A DNA stretch of 64,000 bases from Burhinus oedicnemus (GCA_008921705.1 VFFE01007215.1:5157513-5221512); one strand, 5' to 3'. Shown: positions 54,201 to 63,335, counted from the stretch's first letter. Numbers and translations are program-made. The notes: generated by a model from the sequence alone, not told the origin.

Positions 54201-57200
54201 TAACGTGGTGAGTAATGACCATGAAATGCATGTTAGAACGATGGTTAGTTTCAGTTGACTAATTGATGACAATGAAGAAATGATTGAAAATTAACAGGGA
54301 CCAAAACCTTTGAGTGTTTTTTGTTTTAAAAAGATGCAGATGAAAACTTAGGCTAAGCAACATTAGAATCAACAACTGGTTTTGACTGAAAACCAAGCTT
54401 CATGCATCTGTGGCGCTTCCTGAAGCTTGAGTGGCAGGAGTTCAGAAGCATTGGAACTATCCGTTAAAGCACCCACAAAAAAGCCCCAAGAACATCACCA
54501 CACACTCAGCTTGGGCTGAGTTTGGGTAGAACAAAGGTTATGTAATTAGAGGAAGCTATTTCCGTGTTCAGAACCATCGCATACTCTTGGCACTGCTGCA
54601 AGCATACAGGTTACTTATAACAGAATCCTTTAATAAAACTCTTAATAGATGACTGATTTTCTTGCCCCTTTTCCTAATGATTTCTTGTACTGCAGATGGC
54701 AAACCTGCAGCACCAGCTGGACTCAGCGAAGGATGATAACAGTAAGACGACAGCCATGCTGGAGCATGTGTTAGCTTCTCATAACAAGATGCAAGCGGCT
54801 CTGGATGCGCTACAAAGTGAGCTGGGACACAAGGACACTGAAATAAGCAACCTCAGAAAAGACAAGTAAGTGAAACTGATACTGTTTCTGTGGTCTGCCA
54901 GCAGTGGGGTTGATACCGATACAGTTGAAGAGTGGCAGCTTCCCCATGGTTCTGGCTAACAAGCCATAGGACAAGTTTGTTTTGAAAAATTGCCTGTATC
55001 CTCTCCTGTAACACTGAAACATACTTAGTACTAGTGAACCAAGCACACCAAGTGCTTGTAGCTAACTGCGAGCTTGGCAGGCCTTGTGCATCTTGTGGAA
55101 AGTAAGTAAAAAAGAATTTAAATTCAGTAACAGGCAAAACTTAATATGGTTAAGATAGAGAACCAAATTGTGAGGTGGTCACCACTTCAGAGAAGATGTG
55201 CATGAATTGACTTAATGCATGGGGGGTTTTTTAATCCAATTTCCATTTTCAGGAGCCAGACTCAACAGAAAATACAGAAGTTAGAAACAGAATTGGAACA
55301 TTGCCAAGCCAAACTGGTTGCCATGGGAAGGCAGCACAGCACCCAGGTAGAGACCACATTTTTCCATAGTAACAGCTACCACTGCATTTTTGATGTTGAG
55401 CCAAGTACCTTTTCTTTTTCTGAATACAGTATGGTGCAACACATTCATGTGAATCAAGGCAAAAATATTCTATCAACTTTTGGCTGTGGAGCAGGAAAAT
55501 CATTATCCAAGTGTTGAAGGAGGGAGGCGTCTCCTCTCTAAAGAAAAAGTCCTTGGCACAGTCTGCAGCTGGATACATAGTATGAACAGGCATTTCAGAA
55601 GTTTATATAGCCTTTATCTTTTTCATATTAGAATGGAGGGGAAAAGAGTCCAAGAAATTCCTTTTATCTCTCCTCATAATACTTAACATCAAAAGGATTA
55701 CCTTACAACCCGAACACACTCACTATTGGCAAAGAACTTTTTTTTTCCCTCCAAAGAAAGTCATGGCTATATGACAAGTTATTCTTATCCTTCTGACTAA
55801 GCCAGTCAATGGATTGGCATTGTAAGGATTCCCGTCTAGATGCCTGTGCTTAGGACATTTGTAATCAGACAGTTGGTGAACACACTTTTCTTGTAAGTTG
55901 ACACTGACTGGGAAGGAAAGATATTCCTTTCTAAGCTTTTTCATCTGAGTAAGTATAAATCTGATTTGTTGTTACTGCACAGGTGGAACCACTTTATAAG
56001 GCACTAGAAAGTGCTAGAACAGACAAAAAGAAACTTGTTCGTCGTTTGGAAGAAGTTCTGCAGGTCAATAACGACCTGCAGAGCAAGCTGATCCAAACTC
56101 GATGTGAACTGAAAAGTAAAGAAACTGAGCATCAACAGCTGATGATCTGCAGGTAAGACCAGATTCATGATATTACACTTGAGGAGAAACATTACTTTGC
56201 AATAACGTCAGAGCTTTATGGCTTTATTCACCTATAGTTATCAGCATTGACTGTATGCTGAGCCAGCAGCACGATAGATTCCTGCAGAGCTATAGAAATG
56301 GGCTCTTTCACTCGTTCCCATAATGACTCTTCGACCTACTCTGCTGTACTGAGGAACTGCTTACCCAGGGTCGTTACGGCACATCTACAAACAGCTTTTT
56401 TCATGAGGATAGCAGATATCACTTCCACTTTGAAGTGGCCTGCAGTAGCTGTAGCAAGGACAGCACAGGATAGCTGTTTAAATTCCCCACCCAAAACTGA
56501 ACGCTAGTAAGTAAAACCTCAAACCTAACTATAGGCGCAGTCTGAATCTCCTCATTATCCTTTGTCTACACAGGCTTAGCCATTTAATTTTCTGCAGGAA
56601 ATTAAGTTGTCCTACAATGGCTTTTTCAAAAAAGGCTGTTTGCTTTGTATAGTATTTTTAACCTCCTTTTAAATAAATGGAATATGAAATACTAGAAAAC
56701 ATTCCAATCTTTAAACAGTAGTGGTGCAGAAAGCGTATCCAAGACAGAAGTATTTACAATGGAATTGTCTTTCCTATTCTTGGGTTTAAAAAATAAAGCA
56801 TATTAAATATAAATGTGAATTATTGATTTGTTTCTTCTCTTTAAAGGGAACAGTTAATGGAAAAAGCCAAGACTGAGGAGAAGAAGTATGCCGAACACTT
56901 AAAGTTTTTGAAGAACCAGTTTCAAACTGAACAAGAGGCTTCCAGGAAAGCTGCCTGTCAAGAATCTGGTGAGGTGAGAAGGGATAGAATTAAAAGATTT
57001 TAGTGAATGATTTCCAGAGAAAGAGTTCTGCTTTACAGTTTTCCAACAGAACCAAGAGCAGCTCATGACCAATATTTGTCTCTTTTTGCATTCATCATAG
57101 AGTTGTCCATCAGTTGTATACAACAAACAGAATTTTATCATTTGTTGGACAGACATTTTGGTGGCCATGCATACCTGTGCTCTCTTAACAAGTACCACTC

Positions 57201-60200
57201 TATATGCCTCAACAATATATACCTTATTGTACATAACATCTAGGCACTGATATCATTCAGTGACTTCAGAAGGATAATCTGGAGTTGTATAGCAATCTTC
57301 AGGGATAAAATACAGGTTTGGAAGTCTGCTTTGTTTCTTGGGGGCTGGATCATAAGGCTCAGCATAACCTTAGTATTACTCAGATGCCAGCATTCACTTT
57401 TTTCCCTTTGTTAGAAGGGTATTAAAGAAAAGTCAAAACACCAGATGCTGTAGCATACTTCAGATACAGCAAATCAATTGGGTGTCCTCATTATTGTTGT
57501 ATAGAATGAACTAATTCTTACAGTTGATGTGAACTCACTTTTTCCTCTTTCCTCTAGGTAAAGAAATCCCTTGAAGAATCCTCCTCCAAGTTGGCTGAAG
57601 TTTACTGTGTAAACAGGGAGCTGCAGCAGAAAGTAACAGAGCTGGAAAAGTCTTTGCCCAGTTACACGGAAAAGCTGAAGAGCCAAAGAGCTCAAGTCAG
57701 ACAGTGTCTGGCCTGTAAAGCTAACACAGAAAGGGTAAAGGTAGGTACACATTTGGCAATAAGACAGATGTCCTACTTGAGAACTCCTTTTTTTCTCCCA
57801 CTGAGTAGGACTGCTGTTGATGCTTTGCAGTGGAGCTAGACTTGAAAATAGAACTAACTCCGGACTCAAATTCTGAACAGAAGATGAATAGATTGATAGC
57901 AGCTACAATAATTGTGTGGCTTCTCCTGTTGTCCCTCCCCCCCATATTAAATATGGTGCCATAGAGTCCCATCCCCCCATTAGATTTTTAGAGTAGCATT
58001 TGTCCTCTTTATCATTTTGTGAATACAGTCTATTTAATTATTGTTTGGGCCAAACGTTGCTTGTGTAGTGATTAGTCCCTTTCCATCCTTCATAGCCATA
58101 GAACTTACGGTTCAACCGGTACCTGATCCTAAATGAGAATCTAGACTCCTTTGCAGCTCTGCCACCTGCTTGTTCACCTTTCCCTGGTGGGGCGTGGGTT
58201 CTCTTAACTTCAGTCTCATTGAGCAAGAAATAAGGACACAACACGCAGACTTCTGCGGAAATAGTTCCCATGTAACAGCCAGTGAGCCTGAAAAATTCCT
58301 GAAGTTTTGTTTCTCTCAACAATTTCCAGGAGACTGAATCTGAGCTGAGGGAAATGGAAGCGATAAAAGAGGAGTATCAGAAGAATTATGAACAAGTGAG
58401 CTTGCTTGACCAGTTTCCTGAAGAGACTGATCTGCTAAAATGTTGTTGGAATTTCATTCTTGTGTTGTCTTCAGTCACAGGACATCCAGAAACTTGTGTC
58501 AGAGTTGACAAATGTGCAGAGCGAGATGCAAATGTTGTTGAAAAACCAACATGATGTGCAAGTGCAGAACAGGCAGCTGGAGACCCAGCTGAAAGCAGAG
58601 AGAAGGCAAAGGCAGCAACTGGAACACAAATGTCAGGTAAAGTGCTAGCAGCATGATAAAGTGGTGAGACACCCATGCAAGCGTTTTTGTGCAAAACCTA
58701 TGGGGTTGTAGAAGAGGTGGTAGAAAGACTTTATGAACTCAGCCAAAAGATACTCCTATCAGTCTTACTGTGTCTGCTCCAGAAAGCCTGAGTAACAACT
58801 TATCATACTTTCACTATATGTCTGACTTCAGAGGCACAGGATTTATTTTTTTTAAATTATAGAACTCTAAGCTATTTACAGTAAAGATTGGAAAGTCCTT
58901 CCATTGTATTGCAATTTTTTATTTGTGCCATGAAAAAAGTTGTACAGAAATTAACTTTACTTATTTTTCTACCTAGAAACAGGAAAAAACAGTCAAACAT
59001 CTAAAGAAATATAAAGAGGAGACAGAAAAGAAACTGAAGGAAGCCAGCATAGAGTCAGAACAGGTGAGACTAGTTAGCATTAGAGTAATAATTCATTGAA
59101 AGTAACAAGATAGTATTTCAGCATACACACCAAGTAACCCTTTCGATCACAGGTACAGGTCTCTGGTGAAGAGTGCGGTGCATCCTTGGCCTTTTCAACT
59201 AAGTGGTGTTTATCATAACTTTTTTTTTTTTTTCTTCAAAATTAAAGTCTTCATCTTTTCTGTGAATCACTTCAATTTAGTGGGGCTTGTAAGAAAAGCT
59301 TTTGTCCACCACAGCCTATTGTTTTTATCAGGCTCAGGATAACTATGTTAACCAACCAAAAGTGTTGTGGCCAAGTAAATTGCCCCCTTGAGCTGCTTTT
59401 GTGTCACTCTATATGTGACATCATGCAAAACCACATTTCCCACCCAACCCCTGCCCCAAGAAGTCATTTGTTCTTGCATCACCTCATCCTTGCACTACTG
59501 TACCACAATATCCAAATTATTATAGCTTGCATGGATTACTATAGTAGTTTGGGGTGAAAATGTAGGGGTTTAGATGTTTTATAGGGTATTAACCAGCATA
59601 AAGTAAAAAAAAAGGAAGAGTGATAGAGGTGCCCCAGCCTGAGGTCTTACATGCTTATCAGTCTGAGTACTGTTCTGTGATTAGAAAGAGACCTTAATAG
59701 CAAGAGAGTATTTCTACAGCATTCTTCAGGCAAAGTTAGTCTTCCATCATCTTTTTCAGGAGTTTGTGGTACTCAGCATCCATTTTTTCCCCACCTTCTT
59801 CCCAATGCCTCTGTGTTTCATGCTATGTTGGAGATCCGTATTGACTTCATTACACCCTAAGAGAGGGGCAACTTTGTAGCAAGGACCTCTCCCCATACAT
59901 CCTTTTCACAGCAACAGGAGCCCTCACGTTCCCTACGTACATGAAAAGGATTTGAGTTGTATGCGGTTCTGCCCCTTCTTGCACAGAGCTCAAAAACTGA
60001 AATGCAGCCTGCATTAACTGTTCTTTCAGCCATTCTAACTAAACTGTTTTCCCTAGATCACAACTAGCCTAGAAGAAGCCCAGCGTTGGTTCAAATCTAA
60101 GTTTCACAGCCTGCAGCTAGAACTTGTGAAACACCACCAGCCAAAGAACCCTGAAGAGAACAGCTCCAAAAAGGAGGTAAAGAAAGCAAGCACATTCATT

Positions 60201-60986
60201 TCAAAGGGGGAAGTAAAGAAAATAGGTGGGAGAAGTATTTGGTAGCTCATTATCAGTCAGGATTTCAGTTTCCTAAACTTCCTTTTGTGTAGTTCCTTAC
60301 ACAGGGGTGGAAAACAGACCCCTCTTCTAGATTAGTTTGTTTCCTCCTCTTTTGCCAAAGGACATATTTAAACAGCAAAGAATATTACAGGTACACGATA
60401 GCTTCAAGGGACTGTTTCTCCACTTTTCTAAGTTCCGGTGCGCATACTTCATGTTTTGTTGATGCTCATTAACCAAATACTTGTCTCAAAGCTAACAGCT
60501 AGTATATTTTCTTCTCTGCATTCACCTCTGTTTCAGTGGTTCTCCTTCCCCTCCTTTTAGAGATACCCTTTCAAAAGCTGTGCTTACCTTGTTTGTGTAG
60601 GTTCATCAGCCTTCTCCATAATTGATAGTTCTTATATAGCTATGCAATTAGCTTTTTAGAGAGGTATGTATTAAAATGCTAAAACTTTAATCTCTTCTTT
60701 AGTAATGACAAAGATTCCACACGCAGTGATCAGCTTCCTAAAACATTCCATCTTTTCCCAGGAGAAAAAGCAAGCAGAGCTTCCCACTCACACCTCCCTG
60801 GACAGCAGGGCAAGGACCCAACGCCTCCCAGCTCACCACCAGGAAGGCCCACGTGATGCTGGGCAGGAAATGAGCTCACTTGGCTGGGTGATTCCCAGCC
60901 CAAGGACAGCATCACCTGCTGCTTGGAGACTCCCTGCTAGTACCCAGCTGCTGGAAGAATCAGGAACTTCACTTGATCTGACATAG
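42121..60986 (+). CDS. CCDC150: CCDC150, coiled-coil domain-containing protein 150 (whole gene, 24 confident coding exons)
   Basis: A long coiled-coil protein of poorly known function; nothing in the sequence indicates catalysis, membrane segments or a signal peptide. Coding exons: 42121-42266, 42541-42758, 42853-43031, 43609-43677, 43917-44033, 44518-44647, 46227-46270, 47138-47230, 48208-48315, 48845-48966, 49136-49313, 49655-49723, 50252-50344, 51499-51582, (exon 15 and cassette doubtful), 54696-54865, 55253-55346, 55983-56152, 56847-56973, 57558-57740, 58330-58395, 58475-58636, 58977-59063, 60057-60176, 60762-60986. Every junction is GT-AG and the phases join throughout, giving 1017 residues. 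Human CCDC150 is about 1100, and the shortfall falls at the doubtful exon 15 region. Identification rests on blocks such as NRMCRLES, NIFRLQTEKELNP, MLEHVLASHNKMQ and SLEEAQRWFK, which match the human protein as I recall it. The start is chosen because ATG 42121 has G at -3 and +4 and aligns near the human N-terminus. Heptad-like Leu/Glu/Gln/Lys patterns run from about residue 70 to 940; the C-terminal 70 residues are not coiled coil. Confidence 0.93.
42541..42758 (+). CDS. CCDC150: CCDC150 exon 2
   Basis: Acceptor CTCCTTTTCAG, donor GCAG|GTAGTA. It completes the codon split by exon 1 and carries the most conserved block of the protein, NRMCRLES followed by NIFRLQTEKELNP. About residues 49-121. 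Confidence 0.95.
42853..43031 (+). CDS. CCDC150: CCDC150 exon 3
   Basis: Acceptor CCTTGTGGCAG, donor CCAAG|GTACAA, ending in phase 0. Contains RLNAIHEEH and EEVQRLSTALEI. Residues about 122-181. Strongly heptad-patterned. Confidence 0.95.
43609..43677 (+). CDS. CCDC150: CCDC150 exon 4
   Basis: Acceptor TCGTCTTCTTTAG, donor GGAG|GTAAGT. A 23-codon exon, phase 0 on both sides, reading MDVAIAAEELRNTKQKI near its start. Confidence 0.93.
43917..44033 (+). CDS. CCDC150: CCDC150 exon 5
   Basis: Acceptor TTTTGTTTCTAG, donor GCAG|GTTTGA (a non-consensus +3 T). 39 codons, phase 0 on both sides, with LRESLEES and TVEAERKQ as in the human protein. Confidence 0.93.
44518..44647 (+). CDS. CCDC150: CCDC150 exon 6
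   Basis: Acceptor ATATCATTGCAG, donor CTGG|GTGTGA, leaving one base. It reads VQILQQDCQELRKDVQ and ends LKAEL. The donor choice is fixed by the frame of exon 7, which then reads DSRNCIISQL. Confidence 0.9.
46227..46270 (+). CDS. CCDC150: CCDC150 exon 7
   Basis: Acceptor TTCTATTTTTAG, donor AAAA|GTAAGT. Only 44 bases. With the base carried from exon 6 it gives DSRNCIISQLGEDAK, which aligns with human TSRDDLISKLVEENK. Confidence 0.88.
47138..47230 (+). CDS. CCDC150: CCDC150 exon 8
   Basis: Acceptor TTGCCCCTTAG, donor ACAG|GTAATG. 31 codons, phase 0 on both sides, reading NAQLSFSEKCKENLQLQSK and ending ETAEKVQ. Confidence 0.93.
48208..48315 (+). CDS. CCDC150: CCDC150 exon 9
   Basis: Acceptor TCTAACCAG, donor TAAG|GTATGT. 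36 codons, phase 0 on both sides: VLNDHLSQQCSELS at the start and SDHQTMLK at the end, both close to human. Confidence 0.94.
48845..48966 (+). CDS. CCDC150: CCDC150 exon 10
   Basis: Acceptor TTTTTCCCCTTTAG, donor GAGCT|GTGAGG, leaving two bases. Contains EQDSLLKAAHANVLGELRSV. Confidence 0.93.
49136..49313 (+). CDS. CCDC150: CCDC150 exon 11
   Basis: Acceptor GTCTTTCTTTAG, donor GGAG|GTACAG. About 60 codons, with RQLLECTVARLQGELETALQ matching human [20 protein letters not shown]. Confidence 0.95.
49655..49723 (+). CDS. CCDC150: CCDC150 exon 12
   Basis: Acceptor CTTCTTTTAACAG, donor TGAG|GTATCT. 23 codons, phase 0 on both sides, with ANETIQERNKLQVEK. Confidence 0.9.
50252..50344 (+). CDS. CCDC150: CCDC150 exon 13
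   Basis: Acceptor TTTTCTTGTTCGTAG, donor GCAG|GTAAGC. 31 codons, phase 0 on both sides, with LQTLEEENKRLLDRLATL. Confidence 0.94.
51499..51582 (+). CDS. CCDC150: CCDC150 exon 14
   Basis: Acceptor CTTTTTTCCTCAG, donor TCAG|GTACCT. 28 codons, phase 0 on both sides, with ELTDSKNKLTCDKGKLQ matching human KITESKNKLAYENGKLQ. It can also join exon 16 directly in frame. Confidence 0.93.
52429..52488 (+). pseudogene. CCDC150: CCDC150 exon 15, interrupted by a stop/frameshift
   Basis: Acceptor ACATCTCTTTTCTTAAG, donor CTTT|GTAAGT. In the incoming phase it reads TEVQKLEEEL, close to human IKVKQLEEQV, then hits TAG at 52459-52461. In another frame from 52458 it reads VDACLDNSEL, which resembles human TDTSLQNDHL further along the same exon. 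The picture is one exon with about one base missing near 52458. The exon ends only 85 bases before an assembly gap, so a base-calling error, true decay and routine skipping are all possible. Skipping leaves exons 14 and 16 in frame. Confidence 0.6.
52574..52593. other. assembly gap (20 N)
   Basis: Twenty N. The sequence directly to its right is LTR-like, so the assembly probably failed at a repeat and the true length is unknown. Part of CCDC150 equivalent to about 75-85 human residues is not seen in this intron interval and could be partly in the gap. Confidence 1.
52594..52837 (+). mobile_element. 3' part of an endogenous retrovirus LTR (left part lost in gap)
   Basis: The fragment has an ATTAAA signal at 52706-52711, a CT/GA-rich hairpin, and ends in ...CCAAACCACGACA, the terminal CA arrangement typical of avian ERV LTRs. 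No gag, pol or env sequence is present. The 5' end and any target duplication cannot be read because of the gap. It may be a solo LTR in intron 15 of CCDC150. Confidence 0.65.
52749..52790 (+). repeat. CT/GA hairpin in the LTR
   Basis: A CT tract ending TTGC (52749-52763) pairs with GCAGG plus a GA tract (52776-52790), giving a stem of about 15 base pairs with one T-G pairing and a 12-base loop (52764-52775). Confidence 0.75.
53873..54207 (+). CDS. candidate CCDC150 cassette exon or alternative first exon, non-coiled-coil
   Basis: An open reading frame of 151 codons (53803-54258) with a consensus donor GTG|GTGAGT at 54208 in phase 0, the phase exon 16 needs. Acceptors at 53872 (ACTGCCTTCAAG) and at 53893 (TTTTGTGGTAG) both enter in phase 1, the phase left by exon 15 when read in its shifted frame. 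The protein (about 105-112 residues) has a basic start (MAPKRKTSPARS), many His, Ser and Arg, and CAHC followed 20 residues later by CGDC, a CxxC-x20-CxxC layout that could bind zinc. It shows no heptads and I do not recall it in mammalian CCDC150. The internal ATG at 53896 has G at -3 and +4, so it could also be the first coding exon of a shorter isoform. It may still be a chance open frame in an intron. Confidence 0.45.
54696..54865 (+). CDS. CCDC150: CCDC150 exon 16
   Basis: Acceptor TTCTTGTACTGCAG, donor GACAA|GTAAGT, leaving two bases. MLEHVLASHNKMQAALDALQ matches human [20 protein letters not shown] closely. Numbering counts the doubtful exon 15. Confidence 0.95.
55253..55346 (+). CDS. 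CCDC150: CCDC150 exon 17
   Basis: Acceptor TTCCATTTTCAG, donor CCAG|GTAGAG. It completes the split codon and reads QKIQKLETELEHCQAKLVAM. Confidence 0.94.
55983..56152 (+). CDS. CCDC150: CCDC150 exon 18
   Basis: Acceptor TTGTTACTGCACAG, donor TGCAG|GTAAGA, leaving two bases. Contains LYKALESARTDKKKLVRRLE and NNDLQSKL, as in human. Confidence 0.95.
56847..56973 (+). CDS. CCDC150: CCDC150 exon 19
   Basis: Acceptor CTTCTCTTTAAAG, donor TGAG|GTGAGA. Contains EHLKFLKNQFQTEQEASRKA, aligned with human RIEALRKQFQTERETTKKV. Confidence 0.94.
57558..57740 (+). CDS. CCDC150: CCDC150 exon 20
   Basis: Acceptor CTCTTTCCTCTAG, donor AAAG|GTAGGT. 61 codons, phase 0 on both sides, with NRELQQKVTELEKSLPS and CKANTERVK. 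Confidence 0.95.
58330..58395 (+). CDS. CCDC150: CCDC150 exon 21
   Basis: Acceptor TCAACAATTTCCAG, donor ACAA|GTGAGC. 22 codons, phase 0 on both sides, ending IKEEYQKNYEQ (human IKDQYQKKNYEQ). Confidence 0.94.
58475..58636 (+). CDS. CCDC150: CCDC150 exon 22
   Basis: Acceptor TGTGTTGTCTTCAG, donor TCAG|GTAAAG. 54 codons, phase 0 on both sides, with ELTNVQSEMQMLLKNQHD matching human EMTNLQKEMQMLAKSQYD. Confidence 0.95.
58977..59063 (+). CDS. CCDC150: CCDC150 exon 23
   Basis: Acceptor TTTTTCTACCTAG, donor ACAG|GTGAGA. 29 codons, phase 0 on both sides, with TVKHLKKYKEETEKKLKEAS and ending ESEQ. Confidence 0.95.
60057..60176 (+). CDS. CCDC150: CCDC150 exon 24
   Basis: Acceptor CTGTTTTCCCTAG, donor GGAG|GTAAAG. 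40 codons, phase 0 on both sides, with SLEEAQRWFKSKFHSLQLEL, the last strongly conserved block before the tail. Confidence 0.95.
60762..60986 (+). CDS. CCDC150: CCDC150 exon 25, C-terminal tail and stop
   Basis: Acceptor CATCTTTTCCCAG, phase 0. 74 codons to TAG at 60984-60986, then AATAAA at 61019. The tail is rich in Pro, Ser, Arg and Thr, has no heptads and diverges from the human tail, so the assignment rests on phase, acceptor and the poly-A signal and less on similarity. Confidence 0.8.
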   Translation, partial: EKKQAELPTHTSLDSRARTQRLPAHHQEGPRDAGQEMSSLGWVIPSPRTASPAAWRLPASTQLLEESGTSLDLT

Positions 60987-62600
60987 TGAGAGGTCTGTAT
61001 CACCGAGAAGGCCTTGCAAATAAAAAGTTCTCCCAGGACACCCGTATATAGGGGACCTAGGAATGGCTGTTTAAATCATAAACTCCAATTTGAATTAACT
61101 CATACCTCTCACCTTGTCTTTTCACTCAGGTGCTTTGCATTGTGAGGCTGGTATTAACAAAACTACTATTTATAGAAAAACAATTATTCTTTACTTATCA
61201 TTACTGTAAACTATATGCTGTTGATATGGTACACCTTTGCTTTCATCACTTTTCTTTTACGAGCTCTAGACTAAGGCCTGGCAGGTGCTATCAAAACAAA
61301 TCTCCGACTGGTTTGCAGAGGGTTCAGGTGAATTACTGAAGACCAAGTCATGTGTCTGTGGCTGGATGCTGACGTGAGTGGGACAGGGAGGAACTGGCAG
61401 GACTGGCTGCTTCTAATGTAGATGATATCTGGGTCATGAGAGAACATAAGCCTTGGGCTATTTTAGGAGCATATAAGGAATGCATTAGGTGTGTGATGTT
61501 GTACCACACATCATCTTACCTTGGTAAGAATTAGTTCGACCTATCCTGCTGTGGAACACCACACTGGGGAAAGAGTAGTTGAAGCAGATGACCTATGTCA
61601 TATGTTGAAGATGATTATAACGTGGACAGTTTTCATGGTTGTTCAACTAAGGATCAGCTCATCTTCGTCCTGGCTTATTCTTCCATGTGGTTTCAGTACA
61701 ACCTAACTGCAGTACAGGTGGTGTTGCACTTGGATCTACTTCAACAGAGCTGTTTGCAAACTCCTCTGACATCAATGGTACTACTTATTTCTATGGGATC
61801 TATTCATGTTACTTGCAATACTTTTGTTTAGTGGGGAGGGAAGTCTGGCATACCTCAGGAGCCTAGGAGTAGCCGGAGGACACACTGGAATTAGCTCATT
61901 CTGCTCCTTCAGAAATTAGGTCCTAGGACTCTGGACTAATTCATGGTGATATGAGCCTCTCCTCCTTGAAGCAAACAGCTGTTCTAGGGAACATGGGGTG
62001 GCTGTGCACACTATTAAAGCTAATGCACACCTGAGCTTCGTTAGACTGTGCTGCCTAAAAGCAGGCCTGTGCAATATGGTTTTAGGTTTGTCCCAGTCAA
62101 GCTGGTTCCTTCAGAAATCAATTGGCACCTGTGCCACACCTGCTCTGTAAAGCTGCGTGAGCTGTGCCTCTACCTCCACAGTGCCCTCAGGCAAACAGCA
62201 GTCCAGACTGTAGTCTAGTTTTGCTTGCTATGAACTTAAACTGTAATCACAGCTGAAAAACAGTCCTCTCAAATAGCACTTACCATTTAACACTTTTGTT
62301 TATATTGAATGCTTAAGTAGGCTGCCTAACAAGGGACAAATGGTTGTGACCTTTGCCTGTGCAAAAGGACAAAGCATACGGCAGCTCTGTTTGTGTGAAC
62401 TGCGTGTTGGCAGGGCAACAGCACCAACTGCCCCTCTGTTTTCCCTATGCCAACATATGGTATCCCTCAAGGGCTGGTTCTTCACCCCTTCCTTGTTCCA
62501 CAATCCCCTGCTCTCTCTAGGGCCATGCATCTGCTCTTACTCTGTATATTGAAATGCAAAGTCTGATTATATGGCTGTGGCCATTAAACTTGGCACTTAC
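60987..62600. other. sequence downstream of CCDC150, no gene seen
   Basis: Beyond the poly-A signal the open frames are unrecognised and without paired splice sites. In mammals GTF3C3 follows, pointing towards CCDC150; none of its TPR-protein sequence as I recall it is visible here. Confidence 0.45.
61019..61024 (+). terminator. CCDC150: AATAAA polyadenylation signal of CCDC150
   Basis: A canonical hexamer that begins 33 bases after the stop codon, implying a 3' UTR of only about 50-60 bases. A further AATAAA lies at 63078-63083, so a longer 3' end is possible. Confidence 0.7.
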
Positions 62601-62783
62601 ATTTGCATAGTGACAGTCTATTCCAGGTTCAATACGTCTTGTTGCTTCTTCTAAACTTGCTTGGGATTTAGGGTGGAAAGCAGTAAGATATGGTATAATT
62701 GTGAAGGATTCCTGTATCCCAGTAACTTTTAACTTTAGCACTACCTTAAGCTTTGGCTCTGCCTGCTTCAGCAAGTCATGCAG
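62601..62783 (-). CDS. candidate unidentified minus-strand exon
   Basis: On the minus strand the 3' splice site CTTTCATTCTGCATGTGACCCACTGAG and a strong donor GCAAAT|GTAAGT enclose 183 bases, exactly 61 open codons with phase 0 on both sides. The peptide begins LHDLLKQAEPKLKVVLKLK and ends RRIEPGIDCHYAN. I do not recognise it. No second exon of the same gene was found within the window, so this is only a candidate; it could belong to a minus-strand neighbour of CCDC150. Confidence 0.3.
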
Positions 62784-63286
62784 CTCAGTGGGTCACATGC
62801 AGAATGAAAGAGCTGGTCCCAATGTCCAGGATGTGTTTTGGATTGGTTTTTACTTCAGATTGGCTCTAGTCTGATCCTGCCGACTGAATGCTCACTAGCA
62901 ACTGGAGCACTTCTGGAAGCCATCTTCTAACTTGCTTTCATTTGAAAGGAAACAAGTTTGTCTGCGCAGAGCCTGCTCTGCAACGTGAACCACAGCACGG
63001 TGGGTGGCAGCTCACCCATTTGAAACATCAGAAGTACACAAGAGACAGAACTTATTTTATTTAAACACAGTAATTTCAATAAAGTTGTAGTAATCTGACA
63101 CTGCTGCCACCTGCAGGATCAATAATTGAGGTCTACATTGCCAGCCTTTCCCCCGGCTTGGTAGCAGCTAAGCCTCTCAATTAGTTATAATAACATTTGC
63201 AGTACTTCTTACAAATAAATTTTCTAAGCAGCAAAAAAGTTGGGTTTTTTTTTCTTTTTTTTTTCTTGTCAACCTGCGGCCTTCAG

Positions 63287-63335
63287 CAAATATGGGTAGT
63301 GAACAGCTTTCTACACTTGTCAATGCTGGTATCAG
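63287..63335 (+). CDS. candidate first coding exon of an unidentified plus-strand gene
   Basis: A long T-rich tract, the acceptor GCGGCCTTCAG and a perfect donor TCAG|GTAAGT enclose 49 bases. ATG at 63292 opens a frame reading MGSEQLSTLVNAGI and leaves two bases, which the next candidate exon completes. The phase-0 frame is also open, so frame choice is uncertain. The product is not recognised. It lies downstream of the CCDC150 poly-A signal on the same strand, so it could also be an alternative 3' exon of that gene. Confidence 0.35.
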
